Part shown: piece after piece, positions 38,110 to 46,744 of the stretch | Layout: each line of letters opens with the position of its first letter | Numbering within the stretch: the first letter of the stretch is position 1 | Assembly (NCBI RefSeq): GCF_000155595.1 | Contig: NZ_DS989904.1 | Span: 2,667,290-2,731,289, forward strand | DNA from: Synechococcus sp. PCC 7335 | Lineage (GTDB): Bacteria; Cyanobacteriota; Cyanobacteriia; Phormidesmidales; Phormidesmidaceae | Length of the DNA stretch: 64,000 nt | Direction of reading: 5' to 3' | The notes under the pieces: model-generated | Seen by the model: the letters and a program-made list of their open reading frames with translations, nothing else | Told to the model about the DNA's origin: nothing | The model's database searches: none | Made by a program: the position numbers and the translations under genes

Positions 38110-39300
38110 TAGCCATCCTAGATGATTTGTGAAAACGAGCCGTACATGTGCATCTTGGGAAAGTCGAAGACTTCCAGCGACAAGAATTGCTCGAACAAGA
38201 ACTTGACGCCTTTGAATGATGGCTTCAGTCCTGCCAATCGTCGCACACTGTTCTTTGCCTGTAGCCAAACATCTTCAATCGGATTCTGAGTCGGGTCGTT
38301 GGGCGCAAACTGAATGCAGTGAATCGGCCACTGCGACGCTGGTAGGCCGTCGTTGGTCCGTGCTAGGAAGTCTCGAATCTCATGAGCTCTATGGTAGCTC
38401 GCCCCATCCCATAGCAACAGTAGTCTTTGCTGTGGGAACTGCACTTGTAAGTACCGCAAGTAGGCGATGGTGTTAGCCGTGTTGCCAGCGCCGTAAGCCC
38501 CAAACAACACGCGCTTGCTCAGCAAGTCGAGCGCACCGTAGTAAGTTTGCCGGTCGCGTTCGTTCACAATCGGCACCTCGACGCGCTGACCTCTAGTACC
38601 CCAAACGTAGCCTTCCAGGTCAGCACTCATCAGGTGACATTCATCCATGAACAGCACTCTGAGCTGCCCACGCCCTATCTCGTCTCGGTAGTGCGCCAAG
38701 CAGCGCTCGATGTCGGCTTTTTTGCCGCCACCGCCTCAGCATCGCCCTTCGGGTTGACTTTGCTTGTCTTCTTCCAGGTGATACCCGCTGACTCGAACAG
38801 GTCGTAGTAGCTCTGTTTCGAGGCATAGACCACATCGTAGTCTTCTGCCAGATGACTCTCTAGCTCGCCGAGCGTCCAGATACGTTTGCTACCTAGCCAA
38901 GCCAGCACCGCTGCTTTCTCAGCACCACTTAGAAAGCTCTTCTTGCCCTTGTGCTGGGGAACAAACCCAGCTAGCCCGGACGCTTCGTACAACTGCTTCC
39001 ATTCGCTGATAGCGCCGAGCGATACATTCAGAACATCGACGACGCCTTGATAGCCGTGCCCTTCGTACAACAGTTTGACCGCCAGCGCCTTCTTCACCTG
39101 ACGCGCATCTCGTTCCTTACGGATGAACGCTTTGAGCTCGGCTATCTGCTCAACTTTATCAACAGCCGCAGTCTCTCGAACAAACGCCTTATCCATCGCT
39201 GTAACCACGCATTAGAGCATTGCTAACCCTATTCTATTTCTCCTTGTTCGGGTTAGTTCGACCGCTAGTGCAGCTTTTCGCTTTTTATACCGGATGGCTA
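38110..39300 (-). mobile_element. IS630-family insertion sequence, 1191 bp, at a TA target
   Basis: The ends are TAGCCATCC (38110-38118) and GGATGGCTA (39292-39300), each flanked by TA, the usual IS630/Tc1 target. The element contains a two-frame transposase. It sits between the ATPase and permease genes of an ABC exporter; taking it out would leave about 225 bases between them. The perfect ends indicate a recent insertion. Confidence 0.85.
38118..39196 (-). CDS. IS630-family transposase, two frames joined by a likely -1 frameshift
   Basis: The first frame (from ATG 39196, MDKAFVRET) encodes the helix-turn-helix half, and the second (to 38118) the DDE half. That half contains VLFMDECHLMS, LLLWDGASYHRAHE and QNPIEDVWLQAKN with the three acidic residues. 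They overlap at a run of six A on the coding strand (T6 at 38718-38723). A -1 slip there fuses AVAAKK to ADIERCLAHYRD in a continuous IS630 protein. Frameshifting at such A-runs is usual for this family, so I regard the element as possibly active rather than decayed. Confidence 0.85.
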
Positions 39301-39375
39301 TAGACGCATGCAAACGCTAACTTGTCTCCCTAGCTCTAGCGGTATCATGCTGAAGTTTGCCAGGTGAAACATAGA

Positions 39376-40338
39376 TTAGTCTTGAGTAGTGTGGCCCGTT
39401 AGCTTGAAAAAGACATCATCTAGGCTAGGACGGCGAAGGGAAATATCGGCGATCGCAATTCCGGCCTCCTCCAATCGCAACACAATCTCGGTCAGTGTGT
39501 TAGCCCCTTTGGGAGCAGCGATCGCCAGCGGTCCATTTCCCATCTCGCCAGTAACCATATCTCCAATATCAAAGAGTAACTTCTTCACTTTGGGCACGTC
39601 GGCTAGGTTCGCCAGACGCAGCTCGCAAAACTTACCCCCGACCCGGTCTTTCAGCTCGTCAACGGTTCCTTCTGCAATCACTTGCCCATGATCGATCACA
39701 ACAATTTGATCGGCGAGGGCATCAGCTTCTTCTAGATACTGCGTTGTCAAGATGATCGTGATTCCTTGAGCCTTTAAATCTTTTACTACTGCCCAAAGCT
39801 GCTGACGGCTGCGCGGATCAAGTCCGGTTGTCGGTTCATCTAAGAAGAGAACAAGGGGAAGTACAACAATGCTAGCCGCCAAATCTAGGCGTCGTCTCAT
39901 GCCACCCGAAAAAGTCTTGACTTGCCTGTCGGCAGCTTCTACTAGGTCAAACTGAACCAAAAGTTCTTGGGTACGTCGTTTGGCAGCGCCCGATGAGAGT
40001 CTGAGCAGCCGACCGAATAATACTAGGTTTTCTCTAGCAGTTAGGGCCTCATCTACTGCGGCGAACTGCCCGGTTAAGCTTATGAGCGATCGCACCGCTT
40101 CCGGTTGTTTCACGACATCGTATCCAGCGATGGTCGCCCGCCCGCCGTCGGGTACTAGCAGCGTAGTCAGACAGTTGATCGCCGTAGTCTTCCCGGCACC
40201 ATTAGGCCCTAGCACTCCCAACACGGTGCCTCGATAGGCCGATAAATCGATTCCTTGTAAAACCGTCACTTTCCCAAATCGTTTGGTTAGGCCGCTAACT
40301 TCTACAATGGGTAATTCAGAGGTTAAACCCACAACCAT
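39376..40338 (-). CDS. DrrA-type ABC exporter ATPase
   Basis: The 320-residue ATPase has Walker A GPNGAGKTTAINCL (about residues 43-52), signature FSGGMRRRLDLA, Walker B LFLDEPTTGLDPRSRQQLW, the switch TTQYLEEAD, and the C-terminal DrrA domain ending SLDDVFFKLTGH. This subfamily powers drug-type exporters with ABC-2 permeases such as the pair at 36241-37955. The H-loop histidine is replaced by Gln (TTQ), which is common in DrrA proteins. The IS630 element lies 75 bases downstream of its stop. Confidence 0.9.
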   Translation of the reverse strand: MVVGLTSELPIVEVSGLTKRFGKVTVLQGIDLSAYRGTVLGVLGPNGAGKTTAINCLTTLLVPDGGRATIAGYDVVKQPEAVRSLISLTGQFAAVDEALTARENLVLFGRLLRLSSGAAKRRTQELLVQFDLVEAADRQVKTFSGGMRRRLDLAASIVVLPLVLFLDEPTTGLDPRSRQQLWAVVKDLKAQGITIILTTQYLEEADALADQIVVIDHGQVIAEGTVDELKDRVGGKFCELRLANLADVPKVKKLLFDIGDMVTGEMGNGPLAIAAPKGANTLTEIVLRLEEAGIAIADISLRRPSLDDVFFKLTGHTTQD

Positions 40339-40726
40339 TCACACAGGGTAAAGTACATAGCAAATCTGGACATAGCAAATCTGGCCAAGCTAAGCATAGC
40401 GCGATGTCTCAGGCGATTTCTACGAACTGCATGGATGTCTTTTGCATATTTACACATAGGTTTCTAAACCCACGCACATGTTTCTAAGGAACGATACTTG
40501 GAGCACATTCGCTCAATAAAAATACGTAAATTCGGGTGTCTGCTTTGTAGCTTTAAGCTTCGGTCTTAGCGCCGATTGCGTTCTAGGGAAAGGTCGCTAG
40601 GCTAGAAATATCAAGTACGATCGGTGACTAATCGATGACTAAATTAATACCTAAAGCAGTGTTATTAGCCATACAACTTTAGATCAGTACCCGGCGTTAC
40701 CATTCTTAGACACTTAGAGAACTTGC
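40339..40726. other. Intergenic region between divergent genes
   Basis: These 388 bases separate the DrrA-type ATPase gene and a TPR gene, which point away from each other. I see no gene or clear hairpin. The promoters of both are expected here. Confidence 0.45.
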
Positions 40727-41962
40727 ATGGCACTATCACTTAAATCTGTATATCAACAGCAAATGGCAAAGCTGGTATACCGACAAGGGGTAACCCATCT
40801 ACGGCATCAGTCCTATGGTAAAGCGGTATCGGCATTTACCCTTGCAATAGAGAAGGGATTCGCGCCGAGCATACAAGCTCAGGTGATGAGGGGAATTAGC
40901 CAGCTTCAGCAAGGTGAAACTGAAGGTGCGATCGCCGACTTTGAAGCAGTCATCGGTGAAGCACTTAGCTATTCTAAAGTATCGCCTCAGATAGACTTGT
41001 CCCCACCTTTAGAAGCTCCGTTAAATATTCCTTTGGCGCAGGCGTATCACTACAGAGGTCAACTGCGACAGCTATCGGACGATACGGCGGGCGCCCTAGC
41101 GGACTGGTCGGCGGCAATCGCCTACTGGCCTCGCTACCCAGAACCCTATTACCAAAGAGCGCTAGTTTATCTTGGACAGAAGAAACACGCAGAGGCGCTA
41201 TCTGATCTAGACAGGGCGATTGCCGCCGACCCAACTTTTGCTAGAGCATACCTTCATAGAGGCAATTTACGTCATCACCTAGGCGATATAGTAGGTGCCA
41301 CCGCCGACTGGGAACTGGCTATCTGCAACGATTTCACCTTAGAAGAAGCTAAGCAAAAGCTAGTCAATAGTCAGCAGGCTGCTTATGATGGCGAACTGAG
41401 CGATTTGCTAGCAGCCTCCTTTGCGCTCAGAAATTTATCTATCAAGGTTCAACACAGTGGCTCTCAGCTCAGCATTCATGTCTACCGAGCTGTTGGCACA
41501 GGTATCAACTATTACACGCTGCCCGATCTCATCCGTGAACAGATAGTACCTATGCAGCTTGCGGGAGTTAGCCATTTTCACTTGATTGGCCATGTGGAAG
41601 GGGTAAGACGCGCCGAGTGGAACCAAACATACGATCTATATAAGGGTCTACCTTGTCCTCCTAGCAACTGGCAAGCAGCGTTTTCAGCCCTGATGCTATT
41701 TCCACCTTTCGGGGTTCCTGCCTTTATTCAAGCTGCCCAGGTAAAAGACCTTTATAGAAAAGGTAAGTACATTGAAGCGCTAAGCGCTTCAAAAGCAGTC
41801 AAAGGCCTATGTGTAGCTGGAAGCATCACCTTAGGGTTCTTCACCCTGTTGCCCTTAGGGTATGCTGCCTATGATTCAATGAAAGAAAACCCTACCTTTC
41901 AAATTTCAAAGCAGCTAACAGAAAGTAATAAAACGCCTTATCAGGAAATCTTTGAGGACTAA
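40727..41962 (+). CDS. TPR protein with a conserved C-terminal region and a membrane helix
   Basis: The 411-residue protein has five or so TPR-like units from 14 to about 205 (RHQSYGKAVSAFTLAIEKG, YYQRALVYLGQKKHAEALSDLDRAIAADP). A beta-rich part follows (about 230-300: LSIKVQHSGSQLSIHVYRAV and VSHFHLIGHVEGVRRAEW). One hydrophobic helix near 365-385 precedes the C-terminus. The beta-rich part recurs in cyanobacterial proteins of unknown role. It is convergent with pnkp (20 bases between stops). Confidence 0.72.
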   Translation: MALSLKSVYQQQMAKLVYRQGVTHLRHQSYGKAVSAFTLAIEKGFAPSIQAQVMRGISQLQQGETEGAIADFEAVIGEALSYSKVSPQIDLSPPLEAPLNIPLAQAYHYRGQLRQLSDDTAGALADWSAAIAYWPRYPEPYYQRALVYLGQKKHAEALSDLDRAIAADPTFARAYLHRGNLRHHLGDIVGATADWELAICNDFTLEEAKQKLVNSQQAAYDGELSDLLAASFALRNLSIKVQHSGSQLSIHVYRAVGTGINYYTLPDLIREQIVPMQLAGVSHFHLIGHVEGVRRAEWNQTYDLYKGLPCPPSNWQAAFSALMLFPPFGVPAFIQAAQVKDLYRKGKYIEALSASKAVKGLCVAGSITLGFFTLLPLGYAAYDSMKENPTFQISKQLTESNKTPYQEIFED

Positions 41963-41982
41963 CGCGCTAGAGAGCTGATGCG

Positions 41983-44601
41983 CTAGAGTCTTGGATCGAC
42001 AGGTTCGCTTTCTAGAGCCAGAATACCAAAGACACACGCGTGAACTTCTCGCAGAGGGGCTCTGCTGATAAACCGTTCCAATGATTCAATCCCGAGTGAA
42101 AATTCACGTAGTGCGAGCGATCGCTTGCGGTTTAGTCCTCGATTTTTTAGTCGACTTAGATTTTCTAGCAGAGAATACTCAGGCCCGTAGATAATTCTTA
42201 GGTACTCTACCCCGCGGCATTTTACCGCAGGCTGAGTGAATCCTTTTGAGCCGCGATGAACAAAGTCCATGGGCTTGATGACCATCCCTTCACCACCCGC
42301 AGCGCTCAGCCTCTCCCACCAGCGAATACCCTCTGTACAGCTAGCATCGCTGTCTAAATCAACTATCTGATGGCGAGTTGACAACAGCAATCCCAAATCA
42401 GCTTGGGCAATTCTATCGATCTGTTGCATATGCCACTCGTGAGTTTGATTAGCATATACTTTCCCTTCAGTTGCTAGGATATGAAAAGGCGCTAGCTTGA
42501 AATCATCAAGCGTATCTACCGGCCAACAGTAGTGACGGTAAGCCTCTACATATTGTTGCGCTAGCGCTGCTCTCTGGCGATAACGAGAAAGTAGGTCCGA
42601 TACATCTGTAGACCGTGTGGCTGCTTGCTCCAAGGCGCTGACAGCAGCAGTTAGTCCTTGTTTTGCTGCAGCGCCTACCGAAGCGTATTGTTGCTTTAAC
42701 AGTCCCTGCGCTTTTGCAGACCAAGGCATCAGCTCACAGTCAAGACAAACCCAATCGGTCGAAAAGGTCTCCCAAAACTTTGCCACATTCAGAGCTTGGT
42801 GAATTCTGTTGATTAACCCTGTCTCTATCGCCGAGTCGTCAAAGAACCGCCGTCCGGTGCGGGTGTAACAAATCCCTATGCCTTCATCATCGATTGCAAA
42901 CCGCCGTTTGACCACAGCCTGATCGCGGCAGACAATCACAACGACTCTAGAGCCCATGTGCTTTTCTTCACACATCACAGTGCCCACGCCCTGCTGGCGA
43001 TAATAATCAAAGGCTTCGGCGGGATGCTCTAGCAGACCGGGCAGCTTAGAAGTCGCAACAGGAGACATTGTTGGCGGTAAGTAAATTAGCCATTTGGGAT
43101 TGGCGGCGAATCGACTCATCACTTCTAGCGCCGCGATCGCATTCTCTTCTCGAATCGTAATCTTCTTATATAGCCGAGTTTGGATAACACGCTTGCCCAA
43201 GACATCAGCAATATCGAGTACTGTATCATGGGCCTGCTGAGTAGTCAGTCCGCTACCAGCCCTAGCATTTAGTCCAATGTCATTGTCTGCCTTCAGCGCT
43301 TCTATTGGCCGGTTGGGTTCGCGATAAACCCTGGCTGCTTCTACGTCGACTAGCTCTTTTTCAGGGTAGCGCAAAGCCGTGAGCCGTAAGCCGTAGACAC
43401 ACCCTGTGTCGATATCGATCGTATTGTTCAGCCACTCGGCAGTAGCAACAGGCGTATGTCCATGAACAACCATGGCGCTGCCCCGATAGTCTGTTGCCCA
43501 GTTGCGACGAATCGGCAAACCGAATTCATCTGTTTCGCCGGTAGTCTCTCCGTACAAAGCAAAGCTGCGTACATAGCCAGAACCACGACCCTGCAATTCT
43601 TCTCGCAATCCAGCATGAGCAACCACTAATTTCCCATCATCTAAGACATAGTGGCTAATGAGAGACTTGAGGAATGATTGGATTTCCTCAATATCCTGAT
43701 CGCGTCTTTCTTCTTCTAAAGATTCAATCTCAGATAAAGTCTCCGCTAGTCCGTAAGTTACCTTCACGTTCTTGCCCGCCAGCTTTTGGATCAGCTTGTG
43801 CTCATGGTTGCCTAAGATGCACATGCCCGAGCCCACTGCAATCATATTGCGTACTAGCTTCAACGTGTCTAAGATACGCGGCCCGCGGTCAACTAAGTCT
43901 CCTAGAAACAAAGCTTTTCTGCCTTCTGGATGGGTATAGGTTGGGAAGTTCCAAAAAGAGTTTGGGTTAGCGCTCACTGCCTGCTCTCGATAGCCTAGTT
44001 TCTCAAGTAGCTGTTCGACTTCATCGCAGCAACCATGCACATCGCCAATAATATCGAAGGGCCCATGGTCGTGTTTGCGATTGTTCCAAAGTGGCTGCCT
44101 TTCAATCTCAACTGAATTGATCTCCTCTAAAGAATTGAGTTTGTAGACATAGCGAAAACCTTCTTGCTTTAGACCTTTGAGCGATCGCCTTAAAGCCCTT
44201 GTGTGGTTGTTGACAACGTGCGAACCGAATTGCCGATCAGGGCGCTTCTGATTACGCTTGTGGCAGATAGTAGCTGGAAGATTGAAGACAATTGCCTCTG
44301 AAAAGAAATGATATTCCTTTGCTAGCTTTAGCAAAGAGCGCCGTGCCCCTCTTTGCACGTTAGTTGCATCAATCACCGTTAGCTTACCTGACTTTAGTCG
44401 CTTTGCAAGGATGTAGTGAAGGACATCAAAAGCATCTTTTGTTGCAGACTGGTCAGTCTCATCATCAGAAACCACTCCGCGAAAGTGATCAGATGACAAA
44501 ATCTCTGTCTTGGCAAAATGCTTACGAGCAAAGGTCGATTTGCCCGCCCCCGACGCGCCAATCAAAATAACAAGAGAGAGTTCTGGGATTGTAAGCTTCA
44601 T
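41983..44601 (-). CDS. pnkp: Bacterial polynucleotide kinase-phosphatase (Pnkp), RNA repair
   Basis: The 872-residue three-domain enzyme has an N-terminal 5'-kinase with P-loop GASGAGKSTFARKH (about 15-28). A calcineurin-type phosphatase is centred near 190-370 (DIIGDVHGCCDEVEQLL, FLGDLVDRGPRI, ILGNHEHK, VVHGHTPV). The C-terminal ligase-like adenylyltransferase domain contains EEKHMGSRVVV. In the Clostridium thermocellum system, Pnkp heals the ends of broken tRNA and, with Hen1, reseals them with a 2'-O-methyl mark. The ligase needs Hen1 as partner, and here hen1 is directly upstream with an ATGA overlap. All key motifs are kept. Confidence 0.92.
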   Translation of the reverse strand: MKLTIPELSLVILIGASGAGKSTFARKHFAKTEILSSDHFRGVVSDDETDQSATKDAFDVLHYILAKRLKSGKLTVIDATNVQRGARRSLLKLAKEYHFFSEAIVFNLPATICHKRNQKRPDRQFGSHVVNNHTRALRRSLKGLKQEGFRYVYKLNSLEEINSVEIERQPLWNNRKHDHGPFDIIGDVHGCCDEVEQLLEKLGYREQAVSANPNSFWNFPTYTHPEGRKALFLGDLVDRGPRILDTLKLVRNMIAVGSGMCILGNHEHKLIQKLAGKNVKVTYGLAETLSEIESLEEERRDQDIEEIQSFLKSLISHYVLDDGKLVVAHAGLREELQGRGSGYVRSFALYGETTGETDEFGLPIRRNWATDYRGSAMVVHGHTPVATAEWLNNTIDIDTGCVYGLRLTALRYPEKELVDVEAARVYREPNRPIEALKADNDIGLNARAGSGLTTQQAHDTVLDIADVLGKRVIQTRLYKKITIREENAIAALEVMSRFAANPKWLIYLPPTMSPVATSKLPGLLEHPAEAFDYYRQQGVGTVMCEEKHMGSRVVVIVCRDQAVVKRRFAIDDEGIGICYTRTGRRFFDDSAIETGLINRIHQALNVAKFWETFSTDWVCLDCELMPWSAKAQGLLKQQYASVGAAAKQGLTAAVSALEQAATRSTDVSDLLSRYRQRAALAQQYVEAYRHYCWPVDTLDDFKLAPFHILATEGKVYANQTHEWHMQQIDRIAQADLGLLLSTRHQIVDLDSDASCTEGIRWWERLSAAGGEGMVIKPMDFVHRGSKGFTQPAVKCRGVEYLRIIYGPEYSLLENLSRLKNRGLNRKRSLALREFSLGIESLERFISRAPLREVHACVFGILALESEPVDPRL

Positions 44602-46025
44602 CTGCGCGCCTCCTGGCTCTCTTGGCTTTCCTGTCGGGTGAAGATGCCCATTTGACTAGGCGATCCTACCTCTGGAGACTCGAAGCCAATGCTCTGAAAT
44701 TCCACGTCATAGCCAAATTGTTTACCCACTCGCTCCGCCCAAGCTTGAAACTGCTTTCGTGTCCATTCAAATCGATGATCTTGATGACGAAAATGTCCTT
44801 GTTCTAGCGTTGGAAATAGAACATTAAACTCGATGTTAGGCGTGGTAATAACGACCAATGGCGGCTGAGTAAACTGAAAAAGCACTTGTTCAAAGGTCGA
44901 AAGCCGACTTAAGTCCATGTGCTCAATCACTTCAATGACCGCCGCCGCGTCATAGCCGATCAGGCGCTCATCTCGATAGGTCAAAGCGCCTTGCATTAGC
45001 TGAAGTCTCTCTCTTTGATGTAGAGGAATCTGTTCGATACTTAGCCGCTTTTTTGCGGTTTCTAGCGCCCGAAAAGAAACATCGACGCCCATTATTCGCT
45101 CAAAAAATCTGTCTTCCCACAGCACCTTTAGCAGGGCACCTTCACCGCAGCCTAGATCAATCACTCTCTTTGCATTGTGAGATTTTAGAACAGCACCAAC
45201 CGCCGCCATCCGCTGCTGATTTAGGGTCACAGGTTTCTTCGCCGCTAGCTTTTGCCATTTCTGAGCGGTCAGTTCGGCCTCAGCATCTGGATCTTCGCCT
45301 TCCATTAGCTGCGCGATCGCCACTTCTGCTAGCTTACGTATTCTCTTGAGATAGCGCTGAGTGATCTGTTCTTTGTACGGGTGGTTGTTTAGCCAGCCTT
45401 CACCGTGGCGCAGTAGCTTATCGACTTCATCGTCCCCAAACCAATAGTGTTTGTCTTCGTCCATCACTGGAATCAGCACGTAGAGGTGGCTGAGCAAATC
45501 GGACAAGCGAACTGTGTGGCTAAGCGTGACCGATAGATAGCGGCTATCTCCCCAGTTAGGAAAGTTCTCGTCTAGCGCTAGCGGCTCGGCAGTCAGCTTG
45601 TACCCTAGCGGCTCAAAAAGGTCTCTGAAAAAAGTCTCTCCGCCACGACACGGCAGCACTGGCAGCGTGATGGTCAAAGGAATGGGTGTGTCAACTAAAT
45701 TGGGGCGATCTTTGCAGCGACCAGATAGCGCAGTAGAAAATACCTTCGCGATCGCCACACTCAAAAAAGAGGACGCCACATAGGGTCGATCATTCACGTA
45801 CTGACCGGTTGCTCCTGCCTGCCAAGTGGTCTTTCCTCTAACTAGCCCGACCGGATCAATGTCTAGCAAAAGCGCTGCCGTACAGCGCTCAGCGCTCACC
45901 TCCGGGTAAAAAACATGAACTTTCCCGAATCCTAATGCAAAGGTTTGAACCCGATTGGGATGTTTGTGTAATAAGTAACCTAAGTCGGTAGCCGGTTGAT
46001 GAGTGGTAGAAAGTGTCAGCAGCAT
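44598..46025 (-). CDS. hen1: Hen1 RNA 3'-terminal ribose 2'-O-methyltransferase
   Basis: The 475-residue protein has an N-terminal domain (about 1-245) as in bacterial Hen1, which activates the Pnkp ligase. The C-terminal SAM methyltransferase domain has VIDLGCGEGALLKVL (about 285-300), AAVIEVIEHMDLSRL with the metal-binding EVIEH, and TTPNIEFNVLF and FRHQDHRFEWTRKQF. Hen1 methylates the 2'-OH of the damaged 3' end before ligation, making the joined RNA resistant to further cutting. The stop overlaps the pnkp start (ATGA), and GGAGG precedes that start, showing translational coupling. Confidence 0.92.
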   Translation of the reverse strand: MLLTLSTTHQPATDLGYLLHKHPNRVQTFALGFGKVHVFYPEVSAERCTAALLLDIDPVGLVRGKTTWQAGATGQYVNDRPYVASSFLSVAIAKVFSTALSGRCKDRPNLVDTPIPLTITLPVLPCRGGETFFRDLFEPLGYKLTAEPLALDENFPNWGDSRYLSVTLSHTVRLSDLLSHLYVLIPVMDEDKHYWFGDDEVDKLLRHGEGWLNNHPYKEQITQRYLKRIRKLAEVAIAQLMEGEDPDAEAELTAQKWQKLAAKKPVTLNQQRMAAVGAVLKSHNAKRVIDLGCGEGALLKVLWEDRFFERIMGVDVSFRALETAKKRLSIEQIPLHQRERLQLMQGALTYRDERLIGYDAAAVIEVIEHMDLSRLSTFEQVLFQFTQPPLVVITTPNIEFNVLFPTLEQGHFRHQDHRFEWTRKQFQAWAERVGKQFGYDVEFQSIGFESPEVGSPSQMGIFTRQESQESQEARR

Positions 46026-46107
46026 TCAATAGCAAACAGAGATCATGCAAGCTATGTTACTGCACTGCTTCAGCCACCGCAGCTGAATGCTGAACTTCAT
46101 TATGATG

Positions 46108-46148
46108 ACAAAAAATCACCTGGTTTAGATCCGTACTAAACCAGGTGA
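46108..46148 (-). terminator. Strong intrinsic terminator after the RiPP-like gene
   Basis: A perfect 13-bp inverted repeat, TCACCTGGTTTAG (46116-46128) and CTAAACCAGGTGA (46136-46148), with a 7-base loop is followed, on the minus strand, by six T (46110-46115). It ends the transcript of the 63-residue peptide gene about 85 bases after its stop, and thus separates it from hen1 (start at 46025). Confidence 0.85.
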
Positions 46149-46180
46149 GAACCTAGCTGGTCTTGATTTTTATTTACGGC

Positions 46181-46208
46181 TAAGGTCTGTCTTACAAGAC
46201 AGACCTTA
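46181..46208 (-). other. Perfect 13-bp inverted repeat, second hairpin downstream of the RiPP-like gene
   Basis: TAAGGTCTGTCTT (46181-46193) and its exact complement (46196-46208) are only 2 bases apart, so the RNA hairpin would have a few open pairs at the tip. No T-run follows directly. It lies 18 bases after the peptide gene and before the terminator, and may protect the mRNA 3' end or attenuate transcription. Confidence 0.7.
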
Positions 46209-46226
46209 GATCAAACAGTAAGCATT

Positions 46227-46418
46227 CTACTTACTAGAATCGTGCTCATCTAGTTGCTCTAAGCGAGTTTTTTGAACGTTGTCAATACTTTTGCTAGAGT
46301 CATGAGTATTGAGTTGCTCTAGGCGACGTTTCTGAATGCTATTACCACCTGCCACTTCTTCGAGCTGCTCGTCTGAAATCGCTGAATCAATTTGAGTATC
46401 GTTAGCCTTGTTTTCCAT
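46227..46418 (-). CDS. Putative RiPP precursor peptide with double-glycine leader and two core repeats
   Basis: The 63-residue peptide begins with an acidic leader (about 1-25) that ends in SDEQLEEVAGG, a typical double-glycine cleavage site. The core (26-63) holds two near-identical 18-residue units: 26-43 and 46-63 share QK-x-RLEQL-x-x-HDSSK, with a Ser-Ile spacer. Each unit has Lys, Ser and Thr as well as Asp/Glu residues, which would suit side-chain ester or amide cross-links as in graspetides, but no known core motif (such as the microviridin TxKYPSD) is present. No ATP-grasp ligase, radical SAM maturase, C39 peptidase or transporter is adjacent. AAAGG lies about 13 bases before the ATG. 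The cleavage and the modification are inference. Confidence 0.72.
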   Translation of the reverse strand: MENKANDTQIDSAISDEQLEEVAGGNSIQKRRLEQLNTHDSSKSIDNVQKTRLEQLDEHDSSK

Positions 46419-46744
46419 GATGTTGTGTACCTTTTGAATTAAAGAGTAGTAAAAGACAGTTCACTCGTAAGGTGTTCTCTCTCTCATGGCTTTACTGTAA
46501 GGAACTTAGACAAAGTCAGTCTGAATACAGCATGAGAATTCCCTGGCTGTTTTTTCAGGTTGCTACAGAGATCCTTATAGTAGGCCCTGCCAATTATTTT
46601 CTGACATCTTACGTCTTATACTTTTCACACTTTAGTTAAAACACTTTAGTTGAAACACTCGGACTTTCTATTGCGGTGCATATAGATTCAGCTTTGATGT
46701 TGCTTTAGTCACTATGTAATAATTAAAAAAATAGAACAATCGTC
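46419..46744. other. Divergent promoter region with tandem repeat
   Basis: These 326 bases carry the promoters of the RiPP-like gene (leftward) and the DUF2059 gene (rightward). They are AT-rich and contain the 14-bp tandem repeat at 46627-46654. I see no further small gene. Confidence 0.5.
46627..46654. repeat. 14-bp tandem repeat in a divergent promoter
   Basis: ACACTTTAGTTAAA (46627-46640) is followed directly by ACACTTTAGTTGAA (46641-46654), one mismatch, and then by a partial third unit ACACT. It lies between the RiPP-like gene and the DUF2059 gene. Confidence 0.75.
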
